NCBI RefSeq assembly: GCF_029633865.1
Contig: NC_079219.1
Span: forward strand, 14,240,637-14,304,636
Length of the DNA: 64,000 nt
Source: Lampris incognitus
Lineage: Eukaryota; Chordata; Actinopteri; Lampriformes; Lampridae
Direction: 5' to 3'
Part shown: positions 35,006-46,254 of the stretch, one piece after another
How positions within the stretch are numbered: the first letter of the stretch is position 1
How the letters are laid out: each line of letters starts with the position of its first letter
Translations under genes and position numbers: made by a program
The notes under the pieces: generated by a model
Told to the model about the DNA's origin: nothing
The model's input: the letters and a program-made list of their open reading frames with translations, nothing else
Databases searched by the model: none

Positions 35006-37152
35006 GCCTATACTATCGAATCACATCTTGTAGTGTTCAACTCAAAAGCGAAATTTGCATTGTTTTGGTTATTTCAGGGCAGCAAGCACAAACTATAAAA
35101 CGTCTTGTAGTCTTGATGGTACTCATGTGAAGGAAGTGTGCTGGGGGTCAGCATTACTGAGCATCAAAGACTAGCAGATGTAACTTGCGCGAATACAGCC
35201 ACGACATTTTAGCATAATTACCAGTAAGGGTCAAACTGGCAACCAATCTGATAATCTTGATTCAGATTAAGTGGTGAAATATATTCTCCACTAACTTCAT
35301 CAATGATCCACACACAGACAAAGTTCTCCATTTGCAAGTGGTGCTGGGATTTACAGTGGAGTGGTGTCCCCACCCCATTATGCCTCCAACAGTTTCTCCT
35401 CCTCCTCACCTTAAACCCTTCAGGGGCGATACCTAGGTGTATCCAGTTTTGGAGGGAAATAGCTCAACTTAACCGCTGTTCAACCGACCAATCGGCGGGC
35501 TTTATACTAGCACGGGCGGCATGCATACATCCTCTCATGTAAGAATACTAAAGGGGCGGAGGGTCGCAGACATGCGTTGTTGCCATGCGTAATACAAGCA
35601 AATGCAGACGAGCATGCAAGATGGGAGTCTAAATTCGCTTGTACCGCACACAACGGTGTGGCTGTATCCAGCTCAACACAGGAACATTTGATGTTCAGTG
35701 ACTCAAATGCATGAGAAAGACCCGGCAGAACCACCTGAACCACAATCAACCGTTTACGCTCAACGTTAAATACGTACACAGACTGAGCCTTCTGTCCGTA
35801 CTCGGCCTTCATTTTGTGCACGTTTTCTGAACGCGTACAGATACGCACGAAACGGAGCAGCGCCACCACCAGAGACCGTGGGGGCACTGTAGCCAATAGC
35901 TTACGCGACACACGAGGAAGACAGTTAAACAATGGCGGCACTTTTATTTATTTATTTATTTAATGGCGGCACTCGAGAAGTTGTGCGAGTTGGTGGAAAA
36001 TGTTAAACATACGTTGCACAGCCCGGGTACAGGCGCAATAAGCACATGTGCCGTGTTTGTTGTTATCGGAAATTACCGACCATGTCACAAGTTATGTCAT
36101 AAATCGACGTATTGCTCAATGTCCACGCCAATGGAAAGGACGCATGTGGGCAGTCACGGTTACGTCGTTTAAAATGGACGCGTTTGTTTTCATACGTGAC
36201 GGGAGCGTGCCCGTAACACGCGGGTTAAACCTAAAAACACACCCACATAGACACAAAAAGCTGACCGGGCACACAAATCTAATTTAATTAACCCGCCATT
36301 TACCCGAGGGAAATCTGGTTTGAATACTAATCCATTTCATGCACGTGTGGCATGGTTAAAAACGTCACACGCACCTAATTGTAAATCTTCAGCAATAAAC
36401 CTGCAAAACTTCCACCAAAGGCGCCAAAATACGGCGAACTAACATAACCGCAGTCAGTCGACATATCGCCCCCTGCAACTCCGTTTCTACAAGTGTGCGT
36501 GTACCTAAAGTTCAACATCAGTGAGTTATTTTTTTTAATTGAGCGTTAATTCCAATTTTTTATCCTCACCGTCAAACGAGGTTCTCCCAAGTCGAGTGCA
36601 GGCAGGCACGTTGGACTCCAGCGTCTTGCCCGCTTTGTGACTTATTTGAAAACGCCCCGCCCCCTTCCGCCCCCACGTTATTGGGGGGGGGGGATACCGA
36701 AACTCACCAATCAGGTGAGTCTTTACAAACTGGAGGTCCTCTGCTGAAACAAAGGCGCACACATCCGGATGCCCTTTCACAGAGGTCCCGGAGTTTGACA
36801 CGCCGTGGCTTTCCCTGTGGAGGTGTTCCGGGCCTCGGGGCGAGCAAATCGCTTGTGCGGTAAAGAGAACAAAACTGGCTCAATAACATCATCCATGACA
36901 CAGTCACTGATCTACAGCAATAATATCTCATTCCCTGTCAAAAAGTGGGATAATTAAGAATTCACTGTCCTATACATCCGTGCGGTAAACCCACCTTTCG
37001 CTCTCCAGTCACGGCCCCCTACTGACCGGATGAAACAGACAAGGCATGCCGGCGTCAAACATTATTCTAGTCATGTTTTGGAATACAGTGAAATGATCGC
37101 ATTGTTTTCGTTGACTCAAAAAGTATGAAAATACATGTTTTATTTCTCCTTG
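35006..37152. other. unassigned; CpG-rich possible promoter region
   Basis: CpG is frequent from about 35400 to 36850. A CCAATCGGCGGGCTTTATAC motif (35485-35504) and GC-box-like CCCGCCCCC near 36655 suggest a promoter, perhaps for the noncoding first exon of stmn1, which reads leftwards. On the plus strand, after four TTTA units, ATGGCGGCACTCGAG opens a 69-codon frame (35963-36172) with no family match. No coding exon could be confirmed. Confidence 0.35.
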
Positions 37153-37156
37153 TTTC

Positions 37157-37529
37157 TGTAAACTACTAATAAGACACGTTAGCCCCTAGGTAAAGGGTCT
37201 GACCCTTTAGCCGAGCGGTTAGTGATGTTGCCTTGTGGAGCAGTACACTTAGTATCGAATCCCGCACCGGGCAAGAAAATAACCGGTTACATTGGTGGCA
37301 GCGGTGGGATCCGGAAGTGTGCAGATCCTCAGAAGTCTCTTCGGAGCGCGGGAATAACCAAGCGCGAGGGCGCGCTTCCGGGGAGGGTGACGACTGTAAA
37401 CTACTAATAAGACACGTTAGTCCCTAGCTAACGGGTCTGACCCTTTAGCCGAGCGGTTAGTGATGTCGCCCTGTGGTGCAGTATACCCCGTATCGAATCC
37501 CGCACCGGGCAAGAAAATAACCGGTTACA
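37157..37529 (+). mobile_element. miniature LTR element (TRIM-like) with tRNA-like LTRs, copy 2
   Basis: Two 135-bp direct terminal repeats (37157-37291 and 37395-37529) begin TGTAAACTAC and end CCGGTTACA, and differ at about ten positions. TTTC flanks both ends (37153-37156 and 37530-37533). One base after the first repeat, TGGTGGCAGCGGTGGGAT (37293-37310) is complementary to the 3' end of vertebrate tRNA-Leu(AAG) with its CCA. A purine-rich GGGGAGGG lies shortly before the second repeat. The internal part is about 100 bp and has no gag or pol, so it is non-autonomous. Each terminal repeat contains a tRNA-like stretch (TTTAGCCGAGCGGTTAG and TATCGAATCCCGCACCGGGC). The structure looks whole. 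Divergence between the repeats suggests it is not recent. Confidence 0.75.
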
Positions 37530-37533
37530 TTTC

Positions 37534-38314
37534 TATCTGATCACAACTTGTGGACGTCCTTCCTGCGACCCACCTGGTTCCCTGCTGTGGACCCATGTGC
37601 AGGTCACGACCCGTAGTCTTGAAAACCGTTGAAACCAGACGTCATGTGGGAACTCCAAACGACAATATAATGGCCGGTCAGTGACACAACTTTGTTTACA
37701 AGACTCAAGCGTGCACCGATGAATATAACCAGATAAAGAAGGGGGGTAAAACGGATACCGAAAAGATGTCTTGGCATCTTGACTTGCAGTGGGGTGAAAT
37801 CACAACGTCCATGGAATTCCCCAATTTTAATGAGCTGCAACCCTCCTGATCTGTCTTAATCTAGGCTACGTTTTAGCAGTTTCCCAGATTCATGGCTTCA
37901 TTTTAATTGCCTTTCACAGTGTTTCTGTACTACACAACCGAGTGTCTTCGAATACAAAAATCCTTCTAACGTCTTTCTTTTGTTTGTCTGAGAGCAGCCG
38001 TTGCTTTGCTGTAAGGGGGGAAACTACATGCTTCTCCTTGGAGTGAGTGACAGAAAAAGAAGTGATGGATTAAAGCAACGTTATAATCCTGGCAGCTGCC
38101 TCCCACAAACCACACACAATACAGAGACAGATATCAGCTGCCCAACTGCCGGCCAAGAACTGCCAGCAGCAGGACAAAAGAGCTTATTATTATAAGAGCT
38201 TGAAAAGGAGTGAATGACTGTCACACCCAGTAGGTCACAGGGACTGTCTCCAGAGTCTTGTTTTTAGTTTGAAAGCTGCCCTGTCTTTTTTTTTTTAACT
38301 GAAATTTTTTTTTA

Positions 38315-38315
<1 letters not shown>
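37534..38315. other. unassigned
   Basis: No gene, RNA gene or bounded repeat recognised. Confidence 0.4.
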
Positions 38316-38397
<82 letters not shown>

Positions 38398-38421
38398 GTA
38401 GGTGTGTGTGTGTGTGTGTGG
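38316..38421 (+). repeat. (TATC)n and (GT)n microsatellite
   Basis: About twenty TATC units followed by a short GT run, immediately 5' of a truncated LINE. Confidence 0.95.
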
Positions 38422-38424
38422 CAA

Positions 38425-40435
38425 CTGGCCACTGTTCCTGCCTTCAAATATCTGGGAAATATGCTATCCGACACCTGCACAATGGACGATGAGATTCAGC
38501 ACCGCCTCAAACAAGCCCCAACATCTTTTGGCCGTCTAAGGAGAAGGGTTTTCCAAAACAGCAACCTCAATCTCCACACCAAAGTGCTTGTTTACAGAGC
38601 AGTGTGCATCTCCACACTACTCTATGGATGTGAGGCATGGACCATCTACAGCCACCATCTCAGAAGCCTGGAGGCCTTCCATGTGAAATGTCTCCAGAGG
38701 ATCCTCGGCATTACTTGGGAGGACAGAGTGTCACACACAGAGGTGTTGGAGCGGGCAGGCAGCTGCAGCGTGGAGTCTACCCTAAACCACCATCAACTCA
38801 GGAGGCTTGGGCATGTTATTCGCATGCCCAGCGAACGACTCCCACGTAAAGTTCTCTACGGCCAACTACACCTTGGTCAACGCACTGCTGGTGGGCAGAA
38901 GAAGCGGTTCAAAGACCAAATGAAGACCACACTAAAAAGATGTCAGATCAACCCCTCTTCTTTGGAGGAACTCGCTTCCTGCCGCACAACCTGGCGCTCT
39001 CACATCCCAGAGGGAGTGAAGTACACTCACCGGCCACTTTATTAGGCACACCCGTCCAACTGCTCGTTAACGCAAATTTCTAATCAGCCAATCACATGGC
39101 AGCAACTCAATGCATTTAGGCATGTAGACATGGTCAAGACGATCTGCTGCAGTTCAAACCGAGCATCAGAATGGGGAAGAAAGGTGATTTAAGTGACTTT
39201 GAATGTGGCATGGTTGTTGGTGCCAGACGGGCTGGTCTGAGTATTTCAGAAACTGCTGATCTACTGGGATTTTCACGCACAACCATCTTTAGGGTTTACA
39301 GAGAATGGTCCGAAAAAGAGAAAATATCCAGTGAGCGGCAGTTCTGTGGGCGAAAATGCCTTGTTGATGCCAGAGGTCAGAGGAGAATGGCCAGACTGGT
39401 TCGAGCTGATAGAAAGGCAACAGTAACTCAAATAACCACTCATTACAACCGAGGTATGCAGAAGAGCATCTCTGAATGCACAACACGTCGAACCTTGAGG
39501 CAGATGGGCTACAGCAGCAGAAGACCACACCGGGTGCCACTCCTGTCAGCTAAGAACAGGAAACTGAGGCTACAATTCGCACAGGCTCACCAAAATTGGA
39601 CAATAGAGATTGGAAAAACGTTGCCTGGTCTGATGAGTCTCGATTTCTGCTGTGACATTCGCATGGTAGGGTCAGAATTTGGCGTCAACAACATGAAAGC
39701 ATGGATCCATCCTGCCTTGTATCAACGGTTCAGGCTGCTGGTGGTGGTGTAATGGTGTGGGGGATATTTTCTTGGCACACTTTGGGCCCCTTAGTACCAA
39801 TTGAGCATCATGTCAATGCCACAGCCTACCTGAGTATTGTTGCTGACCATGTCCATCCCTTTATGACCACAGTGTTCCCATCTTCTGATGGCTACTTCCA
39901 GCAGGATAACGCGCCATGTCATAAAGCTCGAATCCTCTCAGACTGGTTTCTTGAACATGACAATGAGTTCACTGTACTCAAATGGCCTCCACAGTCACCA
40001 GATCTCAATCCAATAGAGCACCTTTGGGATGTGGTGGACCGGGAGAGTCGCATCATGGATGTGCAGCCGACAAATCTGCAGCAACTGCGTGATGCTATCA
40101 TGTCAATATAGACCAAACTCTCTGAGGAATGTTTCCAGTACCTTGTTGAATCTATGCCACGAAGGATTAAGGCAGTTCTGAAGGCAAAAGGGGGTCCAAC
40201 CCGGTACTAGCAAGGTGTACCTAATAAAGTGGCCAGTGAGTGTATATGGAAAACCCGTGCACACAACACTGTGTAGCAAAGCGTGTGAAGAGGCATGCTC
40301 GCAATGCTACCCCTACCCCCTCCAGCACAACTTTTACATGCCCGGTCTGCAACTACAACTGTGCATCCAGGATCGGACTATTCAGCCACCGAAGGACCCA
40401 CAAATAGGAGAAGATGGTCATCATCGGACATGACG
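38425..40435 (+). mobile_element. non-LTR retrotransposon 3' end, split by a Tc1 element
   Basis: The plus strand encodes the C-terminal part of a LINE reverse transcriptase ORF: FKYLGNMLSDTCTMDDEIQH, STLLYGCEAWTIYSHHLRSL, FHVKCLQRILGITWEDRV, LRRLGHVIRMPSERLP, up to HIPEGVK at 39021. A Tc1 element then intervenes. From 40243 the same frame resumes (KRVKRHARNATPTPSSTTFT) and ends with a C2H2-like zinc finger, CPVCNYNCASRIGLFSHRRT, and a stop at 40400-40402. A short tail with GCAAGCAAGCAAGTA follows. The piece is 5'-truncated next to a TATC array. Clade not assigned; the C-terminal finger is typical of one group of animal LINEs. Apart from the insertion, the visible frame is open. Confidence 0.85.
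39024..40242 (+). mobile_element. Tc1-like DNA transposon, both ends present, inactive
   Basis: The termini CACTCACCGGCCACTTTATT and its inverse are about 30 bp, flanked by TA (39022-39023 and 40243-40244). The transposase starts at ATG 39171 (MGKKGDLSDFECGMVVGARR) and shows two N-terminal helix-turn-helix regions. All three catalytic positions survive: WSDES (about 39630), QQDNAPCH (about 39903) and NPIEHLW (about 40009). It is broken by a one-base deletion near 39609, a TGA near 39650 and a TAG near 40109. The C-terminus VESMPRRIKAVLKAKGGPT follows. Few lesions suggest a moderately young insertion, and it postdates the LINE it splits. Confidence 0.93.
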
Positions 40436-42499
40436 GACAACCAGCAAGCAAGCAAGTATGCATGATAGCTTACCCTTTCTCAACTTGCATATGCTGCAGG
40501 AGATTCCTAAACCAGTACCCTACAATATAGATGCTCATGCATCAGGAATACGTTCATGCAGGTAGCAATAAAATCAGTAGTCAGTGGTCATTATGGAAAA
40601 ACTTATCGTTTCATCATCAATCCTCAGTACCATCAGTCTCAATAAATGTCATTTCTGAAGACCCTGCACAGCTAGCTGTCCAGTCATCTCCTTTGGGTGT
40701 CAACCCAGGCAGGGACAATTGCCTCTCAACACTTTCGAGCAGGAGACTGCTGTAACAGTACATGCACAAAGTACCCCCCCCCCCGCCTCCCCATATGTTG
40801 AATAAAACGTAGACGTTACATAATGAACAGGCATGTCAGAAGCAGTCTGTGGCAGTGCCTGTGATTCCCAGACTCATATCCCTGGGTTGAATCCCTCCAC
40901 TCCTGTCAGTCCCTGCGTTGACCTCTGCACTTAATGCTAACAGCCCCCCAAAACTATGTTGCATCAGTGGAAACGACAACACAATGTAATGTCAGCAGAT
41001 ATTGTGACTTCAACACAAAGACAGATGCAATCACTTCAGGTCTACCATGAATAATGGATAGAAGATAGCAAGTCGGGATGACATCTTACATGCACTCAAA
41101 TATTCCCTCCTGTTTTTACTCCTGCTTTCCTCCACTGTCTTTCCCTGGGACTCTCTTTTCTCACAAAATTGGCACGTTTTGAGGCAAGTGCTGCACGTCT
41201 GAGCTAGGCAAACTCTTTTCTGTCCTCGTAGCCCCTAAACACTCTCATTACAGTTTGATTGGCTCTGGAATTGGTGCTAAATGCGAGCTGGCACTGTTGT
41301 ATTATAATCTTATTAAGGTACATAAAGTGGGATGGTCTTATAAGATAATAACTCCTTTATATGATGACTCAGGGATGACTAACATCACGACACTTTGTTC
41401 TTTAACACTTGGTACTGAAAACCCACCAGATAATAGTCTGGTGATATTTTCTTCCCCTTTGACAAGGCATTGAATTATTTAGACTTCTAACCACTGTGCA
41501 GAGGTTTGTCCCACTTATTCATGTTGTCCAGTTGGGTTAGGGTTAGGGTTACCAAGAATCAGAACCAGTCTCCTCTCTTGAGCTTGCCCTCATCAGCCCA
41601 GTACCTGAAATAATGAATTCATGGCTGAAAAAGCTTCTTTATTTTTTTTGGGGGGGGGGGCAGTTCACTGAACACTGGCTTAAGGTTATTTTAGGACAAC
41701 ATAACTGACACATTATTTCATTGATGGGCTATGGAGCTGGAGGCACTCTTCTTGAGCACCCCTTATCCTTTTTACTTGTTTTCATACTAATGATGCTTTT
41801 TTTTAATTTAGCTCAGGGTGCTGCTGTGTAGGGAGCACATCAAACTACGCAGCCTCGTTGCCTGCTTGACGACAGAAATAATGCTTGTGTCCTGGGTAAT
41901 CATTTTTCAGGGTATCCCATTAACCCTTTATTGAAAACAGGTGCAGGCTTTAGTACTAATTACACGTGCTTGCATTTGCTGGACCTTAATCAGCTGTTTT
42001 CCAAGCCCTTAAAAGGTCACTTAAATATGTATGGGTTTTTAATGTGCACGTGTTACTGAACGTATGGATTACTTAGTAAATTATTTAGTAAATTTAGTAA
42101 ATTATTTAGTAAATTGCTGCATACTATGAACTGCAACACCAATTAAGTTACTGCCATTTCTAATAAACCATCATTATATAGAGACTAACAATGGTTTTAA
42201 TTCCCCTGCTTAAAAATAATCTTTATCTAAACACAAAGGCAACAATTAAGTGTCCTCATAATATTCAATTTTCAAACAATAAATTTCACGGGTGAGAACA
42301 TAATCTCTGACAAAGCACAGCCACTTGTCATGCTGAGGTTACATGTAATCTCATTAACTTTATTGAGGAATTATACAGTGATAAAATGCATTACCCCATT
42401 CCTTCTCTCTTAAGCATGCATTAGATGAGAGGACAAGGAGCCAGCCAATCAGTGGACACAAAGAAACACACCCTCACTCACATTCACATCACTTCCCCT
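40436..42499. other. unassigned
   Basis: No gene recognised. Minor items: a C-run near 40775, a short TTAGGG-like cluster near 41537, a G-run near 41650, and a small AAATTATTTAGT tandem near 42070-42115. Confidence 0.4.
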
Positions 42500-42640
42500 A
42501 ATCTGTGTGTTTTCAGATCGTGGGAGGAAATTGGAGTACTCAGAGGAGACACAGGGATAACGTGCAGACTCCACAAAGAAAGAGCCGTAAGGAACCCAGA
42601 ACCCTACTGCGAGGCACGTGATGCTAACCACCTTGTCTCC
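42500..42640 (-). repeat. probable old SINE family B fragment
   Basis: GGGAGGAAATTGGAGTACTC and the following AACGTGCAGACTCCACA resemble the middle of family B, in the orientation of the copy at 43798-44176. Confidence 0.5.
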
Positions 42641-42721
42641 ATGCCAACTGATGAGACAGAATCATAGTCACACACATGGCCTCTTCTTCTGGCAGATTAT
42701 GAGAAAATGGGCCCCTGGAAG

Positions 42722-43595
42722 TTATTTCTGTTTTTTCCCCCCTTTTTTTCCCCAACTGTACTTGGTCAATTACCCCACTCTTCCAAGCCATCGCTGCTCC
42801 ACCTCCTCTGCTGATCCGGGGAGGGCTGCAGACTACGACATGCCCCCTCCTTCGATACATGAGGAGTCACCAGCCACTTCTTTTCACCTGACAGTGAGGA
42901 GTTTCGCCAGGGGGGTGTAGCGCGTCCCAGATAGCATCCGGATGTGGGCCACTTCAGGCAATGATGCTGCACTGATGGCCTTCTTCTGGCCCTGACAACA
43001 TGGATGTGAGCCTGAAGTGGCCCACATGTATAATTGCAAATATGGCCCAAATATGCCAAATCAAATGTGGGCCACCTTTGGCAAAGATGCGGTGCTCTCA
43101 GCAACATGTAATCTGGATGTGACCCTGAAGTGGCCCGTGGTGAATATGGCCCAAATATCACAAAAGAAATATGGGCCACCTTTGACAAATATGTGACACA
43201 TGCGGCATTGCTATGGCTTGGTTCTGGCCCAGAGCTGGCAAACAGGAGCGGACCACCCAAGTGCCATCATTCCACACGGTATGTGGGCCGGATGAAGTGT
43301 CGGGTGTGGGACGGGTCCGGGCCACTGCAATTTTGCTATCTGCGGTGGGAGGATCACGCTATTCCCCCCAGTCCCCCCGCCCCCCGAACAGGTGCTCCGA
43401 CCGACCGACCAGAGAAGGCACTAGTGCAGCAACCAGGACACATACCCACATCCGGCTTCCCACCCGCAGACACAGCCAATTGTGTCTGTAGGGATGCCCA
43501 ACAAAGCCGAAGGTAACATGGGGATTCAAACCAGCGATCCCCATGTTGGTAAGCGACAGAATAGACCGCTATGCTACCCGAACGCCCCTGTATTT
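42722..43595 (-). repeat. tRNA-derived SINE, family A, split by another repeat
   Basis: The head is at 43595-43500 (minus strand; a diverged A box in GTAGCATAGCGGTC and a B box of the CTGGTTTGAATCCCC type). The body continues to 43347, is interrupted by the repeat at 42928-43346, and resumes at about 42927 down to the A-rich tail at 42722. Comparison with the copy at 60192 shows the junction falls inside the motif ACGTAGC...TGGGAGGATC. Confidence 0.88.
42928..43346 (-). repeat. CCCAGATAGCA inverted-end repeat, copy B
   Basis: This is the same repeat as 13213-13642, in the opposite orientation, inserted in SINE A. The left end TCCCAGATAGCATCC is intact; the right end (TGCTATCTG) is slightly eroded. 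Confidence 0.88.
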
Positions 43596-43724
43596 CTTTA
43601 CTTTTGACATAAAGCACAATTTTTAAATTTAGTTCATCTATATTTTTCAAATTTTAAAAGGTTTTTCAGATGAAATAATAATAAAGAATATAGTGCCACC
43701 CAGTGTTGGATAGCAGCAAGGAGA

Positions 43725-43929
43725 CGATACTGAAGAAAATGTGCATTTAATAGGAAATTACATAAAAAATAGAATAATTAACCCCTGTGCAAAAGCATCC
43801 ATCCATCCATTATCCGAACCGCTTATCCTGCTTACAGGGTCGTGGGGATGCTGGAGCCTATTCCAGCAGTCATTGGGCTGCAGGCGGGGAGACACCCTGT
43901 ACAGGCTGCCAGGCCATCACACACACACA
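43725..43929 (+). repeat. direct 205-bp duplicate, first copy
   Basis: Nearly identical to 45992-46196 (about two differences). It includes unique flank (CGATACTGAAGAAAATGTGC) plus the tail of SINE B up to the CA array. Confidence 0.92.
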
Positions 43930-44176
43930 CACACAGACACACACACATACACACACATACGTACCTAGGGACAATTTAGTATGGCCAATTCATGTGACCT
44001 ACATGTCTTTGGACTGTGGGAGGAAACCGGAGCACCCGGAGGAAACCCACACAGACACGGGAAGAACATACAAACTCCACACAGAGGACGATCCGGGACT
44101 ACCCCGAAGGTTGGATTACCCTGGGGCTCAAACCCAGGGCCTTCTTGCTGTGAGGCGACATCGCTAACCACTGCGC
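43798..44176 (-). repeat. tRNA-derived SINE family B, near full length
   Basis: On the minus strand the head has A box TGGCGCAGTGGTTAG and B box GGGTTTGAGCCCC. The body (GGTTTCCTCCCACAGTCCAA), a CA/TG array, and the tail with CTCCAGCATCCCC and (ATGG)n follow. Confidence 0.9.
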
Positions 44177-44199
44177 CAAATGAATATGTCACTCTAATG

Positions 44200-44799
44200 A
44201 CTTAAAAACTGACTGAAAAGTTTTGAAGTATCTCCGGTGTTGTGGTAGCCTCCCTAAAGCTTTTGTTCAGTTTATATCACATTCGTTTACAGTTACTTCC
44301 TCTGATGAGTATTGACACAATTTTCATTACTGCTTACATTAAATTAGTTAGTGCTCAATGCTGATACTTCACGGCTTTGTCTCGACAGTTACCGGTTCAC
44401 CAGGAAATTTAATATAAGGTAACAACTTCAAAATACTGCAATTGTGATTATAATTATAACTGATGCCAGACCAACCTGTGGTGGTGCCTACATAGTGCAA
44501 TTTCCCAAGGCCTTCAATAAAAATGTTAAAAAAAAAATCAGCAAAAGAGGGAGTATAAGTAACACTATACAGTATGTAGACAATTGTATTTGTATTGCGT
44601 CATAATTAGGGATGGGTACTGAAATCCGGTATTAAACGAGCACTGGTGCTAAATTATTAAAGATGTGATGAGATGAATTATTAAAGAAACCCCGACGTTA
44701 ACGATTCTGCTATCAGTATTGCAGAAATTAGGAAAATAAATTCCCTACATTACATAACTTAGGCTACATAAACGTTATCTTTACCTTTTTGCATCGTTT
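44200..44799. other. unassigned
   Basis: AT-rich, no gene or recognised repeat. Confidence 0.4.
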
Positions 44800-45822
44800 G
44801 ATGGCTGGGAGAGCTGGTGCTGGATGGGCTTGGTGAGCTTGGTCTGCTGCGTCCTGTGTGCACGGGGTCCGCGGGCCTGCCCGGAGCTGTGCCCGAAGAG
44901 GAAACACCAAGGGCGGTCTTGACAGGACACGGAAGCGGGGCAGGCTAAGCTAACTGCTAGCCCATGCAGACCGGCAGTTGCAATAACACCGAGGGTGGTC
45001 TGGCGGCGGCCTCGCCTGGCGTTGACTGTGTTTTTGGTGTCATCGTGTGGAGCGTGGGGAGGTGTGTCGAAGGTGTCTGGTTGGGAGAGATGGCGTTGGA
45101 TCGGGTGAGGGAGCCTGGTTTGCTGTATCCGGTGGGCCCAAGGACCATGGCCATGCCCGGAGCTGCGCCAGAAGAGGGAAACACCGAGGGCGGTCTGACA
45201 GGTTGGGAAGCGGGCAGGCTAAGCTAACTGCTAGGCCATGCAGACCGGTCGGTACTTGATCTACTCGCCCTACCGGATGTGCTTGGGGTCCTGCGACTAC
45301 AGATGACATCACTACTTCACACATTATGATTGGGTAGGGGCTTGGGTAGGGGCTAGTTCAGTTTAGGAACAACGGGGAACAGTAGATTGACATTAGACAC
45401 AGCTCGGGCCTTCGGCCCTGGCACCTTTACGAACCAACTCTGTGTCAACGTGGATTGTAAAAAACACACAGCTAAATAACTATAAAGCTAGCTAGCAACA
45501 TAATCCATGACGTCATATGTAGTCGAAGGACCCCGAGTCGATATTGTACCCGAGCAGAAATGGAACCCTGACTGTCATCCTGGCTGGCGTTCGCTCTCTT
45601 GGACAGTGAATTTTTTTCTTTTTTTTTCTTTTCTTTTTTTTTTTTGTTGATATGTCGGATATATGTGTTTTTGTTGTTTTGCATTTTTTTGGGGTTTTTT
45701 TGTAGCTTGGATCTATGTGTTCTTGTAGGTTTTGGATATGTGTTTTTATGTTTGTGTTGCACTGCTACGGGCTGGGGTAAACGATATGAAATGACAAATA
45801 AGTGTCCCTGATTCCTGATTTA
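44800..45822 (+). repeat. GC-rich dispersed repeat with an internal duplication
   Basis: A block with GGCAGGCTAAGCTAACTGCT and GCCATGCAGACCGG-type sequence occurs twice (about 44810-44965 and 45095-45250), about 285 bp apart. A T-rich 3' part ends AATAAGTGTCCCTGATTCCT. From memory this resembles a widespread fish retroposon, class uncertain. Confidence 0.5.
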
Positions 45823-45991
45823 TCTCACGAGCTCAGCTTCTAACTTGCAATATGGTTAAATCATTTGTCTCTGATGCATTTTCGCTTTTCCCAATCCAGA
45901 GGAGAATCTCGCTCTCAGGAGCCTGTTGAATGTGTGAGCCGAGGGACGGGGCCAGCTCTCTGTTTCCCTCTCTCAGACTTGCACGCACACG

Positions 45992-46183
45992 CGATACTGA
46001 AGAAAATGTGCATTTAATAGGAAATTACATAAAAAATAGAATAATTAACCCCTGTGCAAAAGCATCCATCCATCCATTATCCGAACCGCTTATCCTGCTT
46101 ACAGGGTCGCGGGGATGCTGGAGCCTATTCCAGCAGTCATTGGGCTGCAGGCGGGGAGACACCCTGGACAGGCTGCCAGGCCA

Positions 46184-46196
<13 letters not shown>
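45992..46196 (+). repeat. direct 205-bp duplicate, second copy
   Basis: See 43725-43929. Similarity stops at the CA array, beyond which unrelated sequence follows. Confidence 0.92.

Positions 46197-46239
<43 letters not shown>
46186..46239 (+). repeat. (CA)n microsatellite
   Basis: Pure CA array of about 54 bp joining the duplicate block to a BED-finger fragment. Confidence 0.97.
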
Positions 46240-46254
46240 CCTGATGCTAGTGAC

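Noticed and set aside
35507-35941. 144-codon minus-strand frame
   Set aside because: No recognised motif, and it lies in CpG-rich DNA where stop codons are rarer by chance.
36535-36801. Minus-strand frame with AEDLQFVKTHLI and a GTGAGT donor
   Set aside because: The apparent start is GTG rather than ATG, and no second exon or family match was found.
41530-41555. Interstitial telomeric repeat
   Set aside because: Only about two TTAGGG units; expected by chance.
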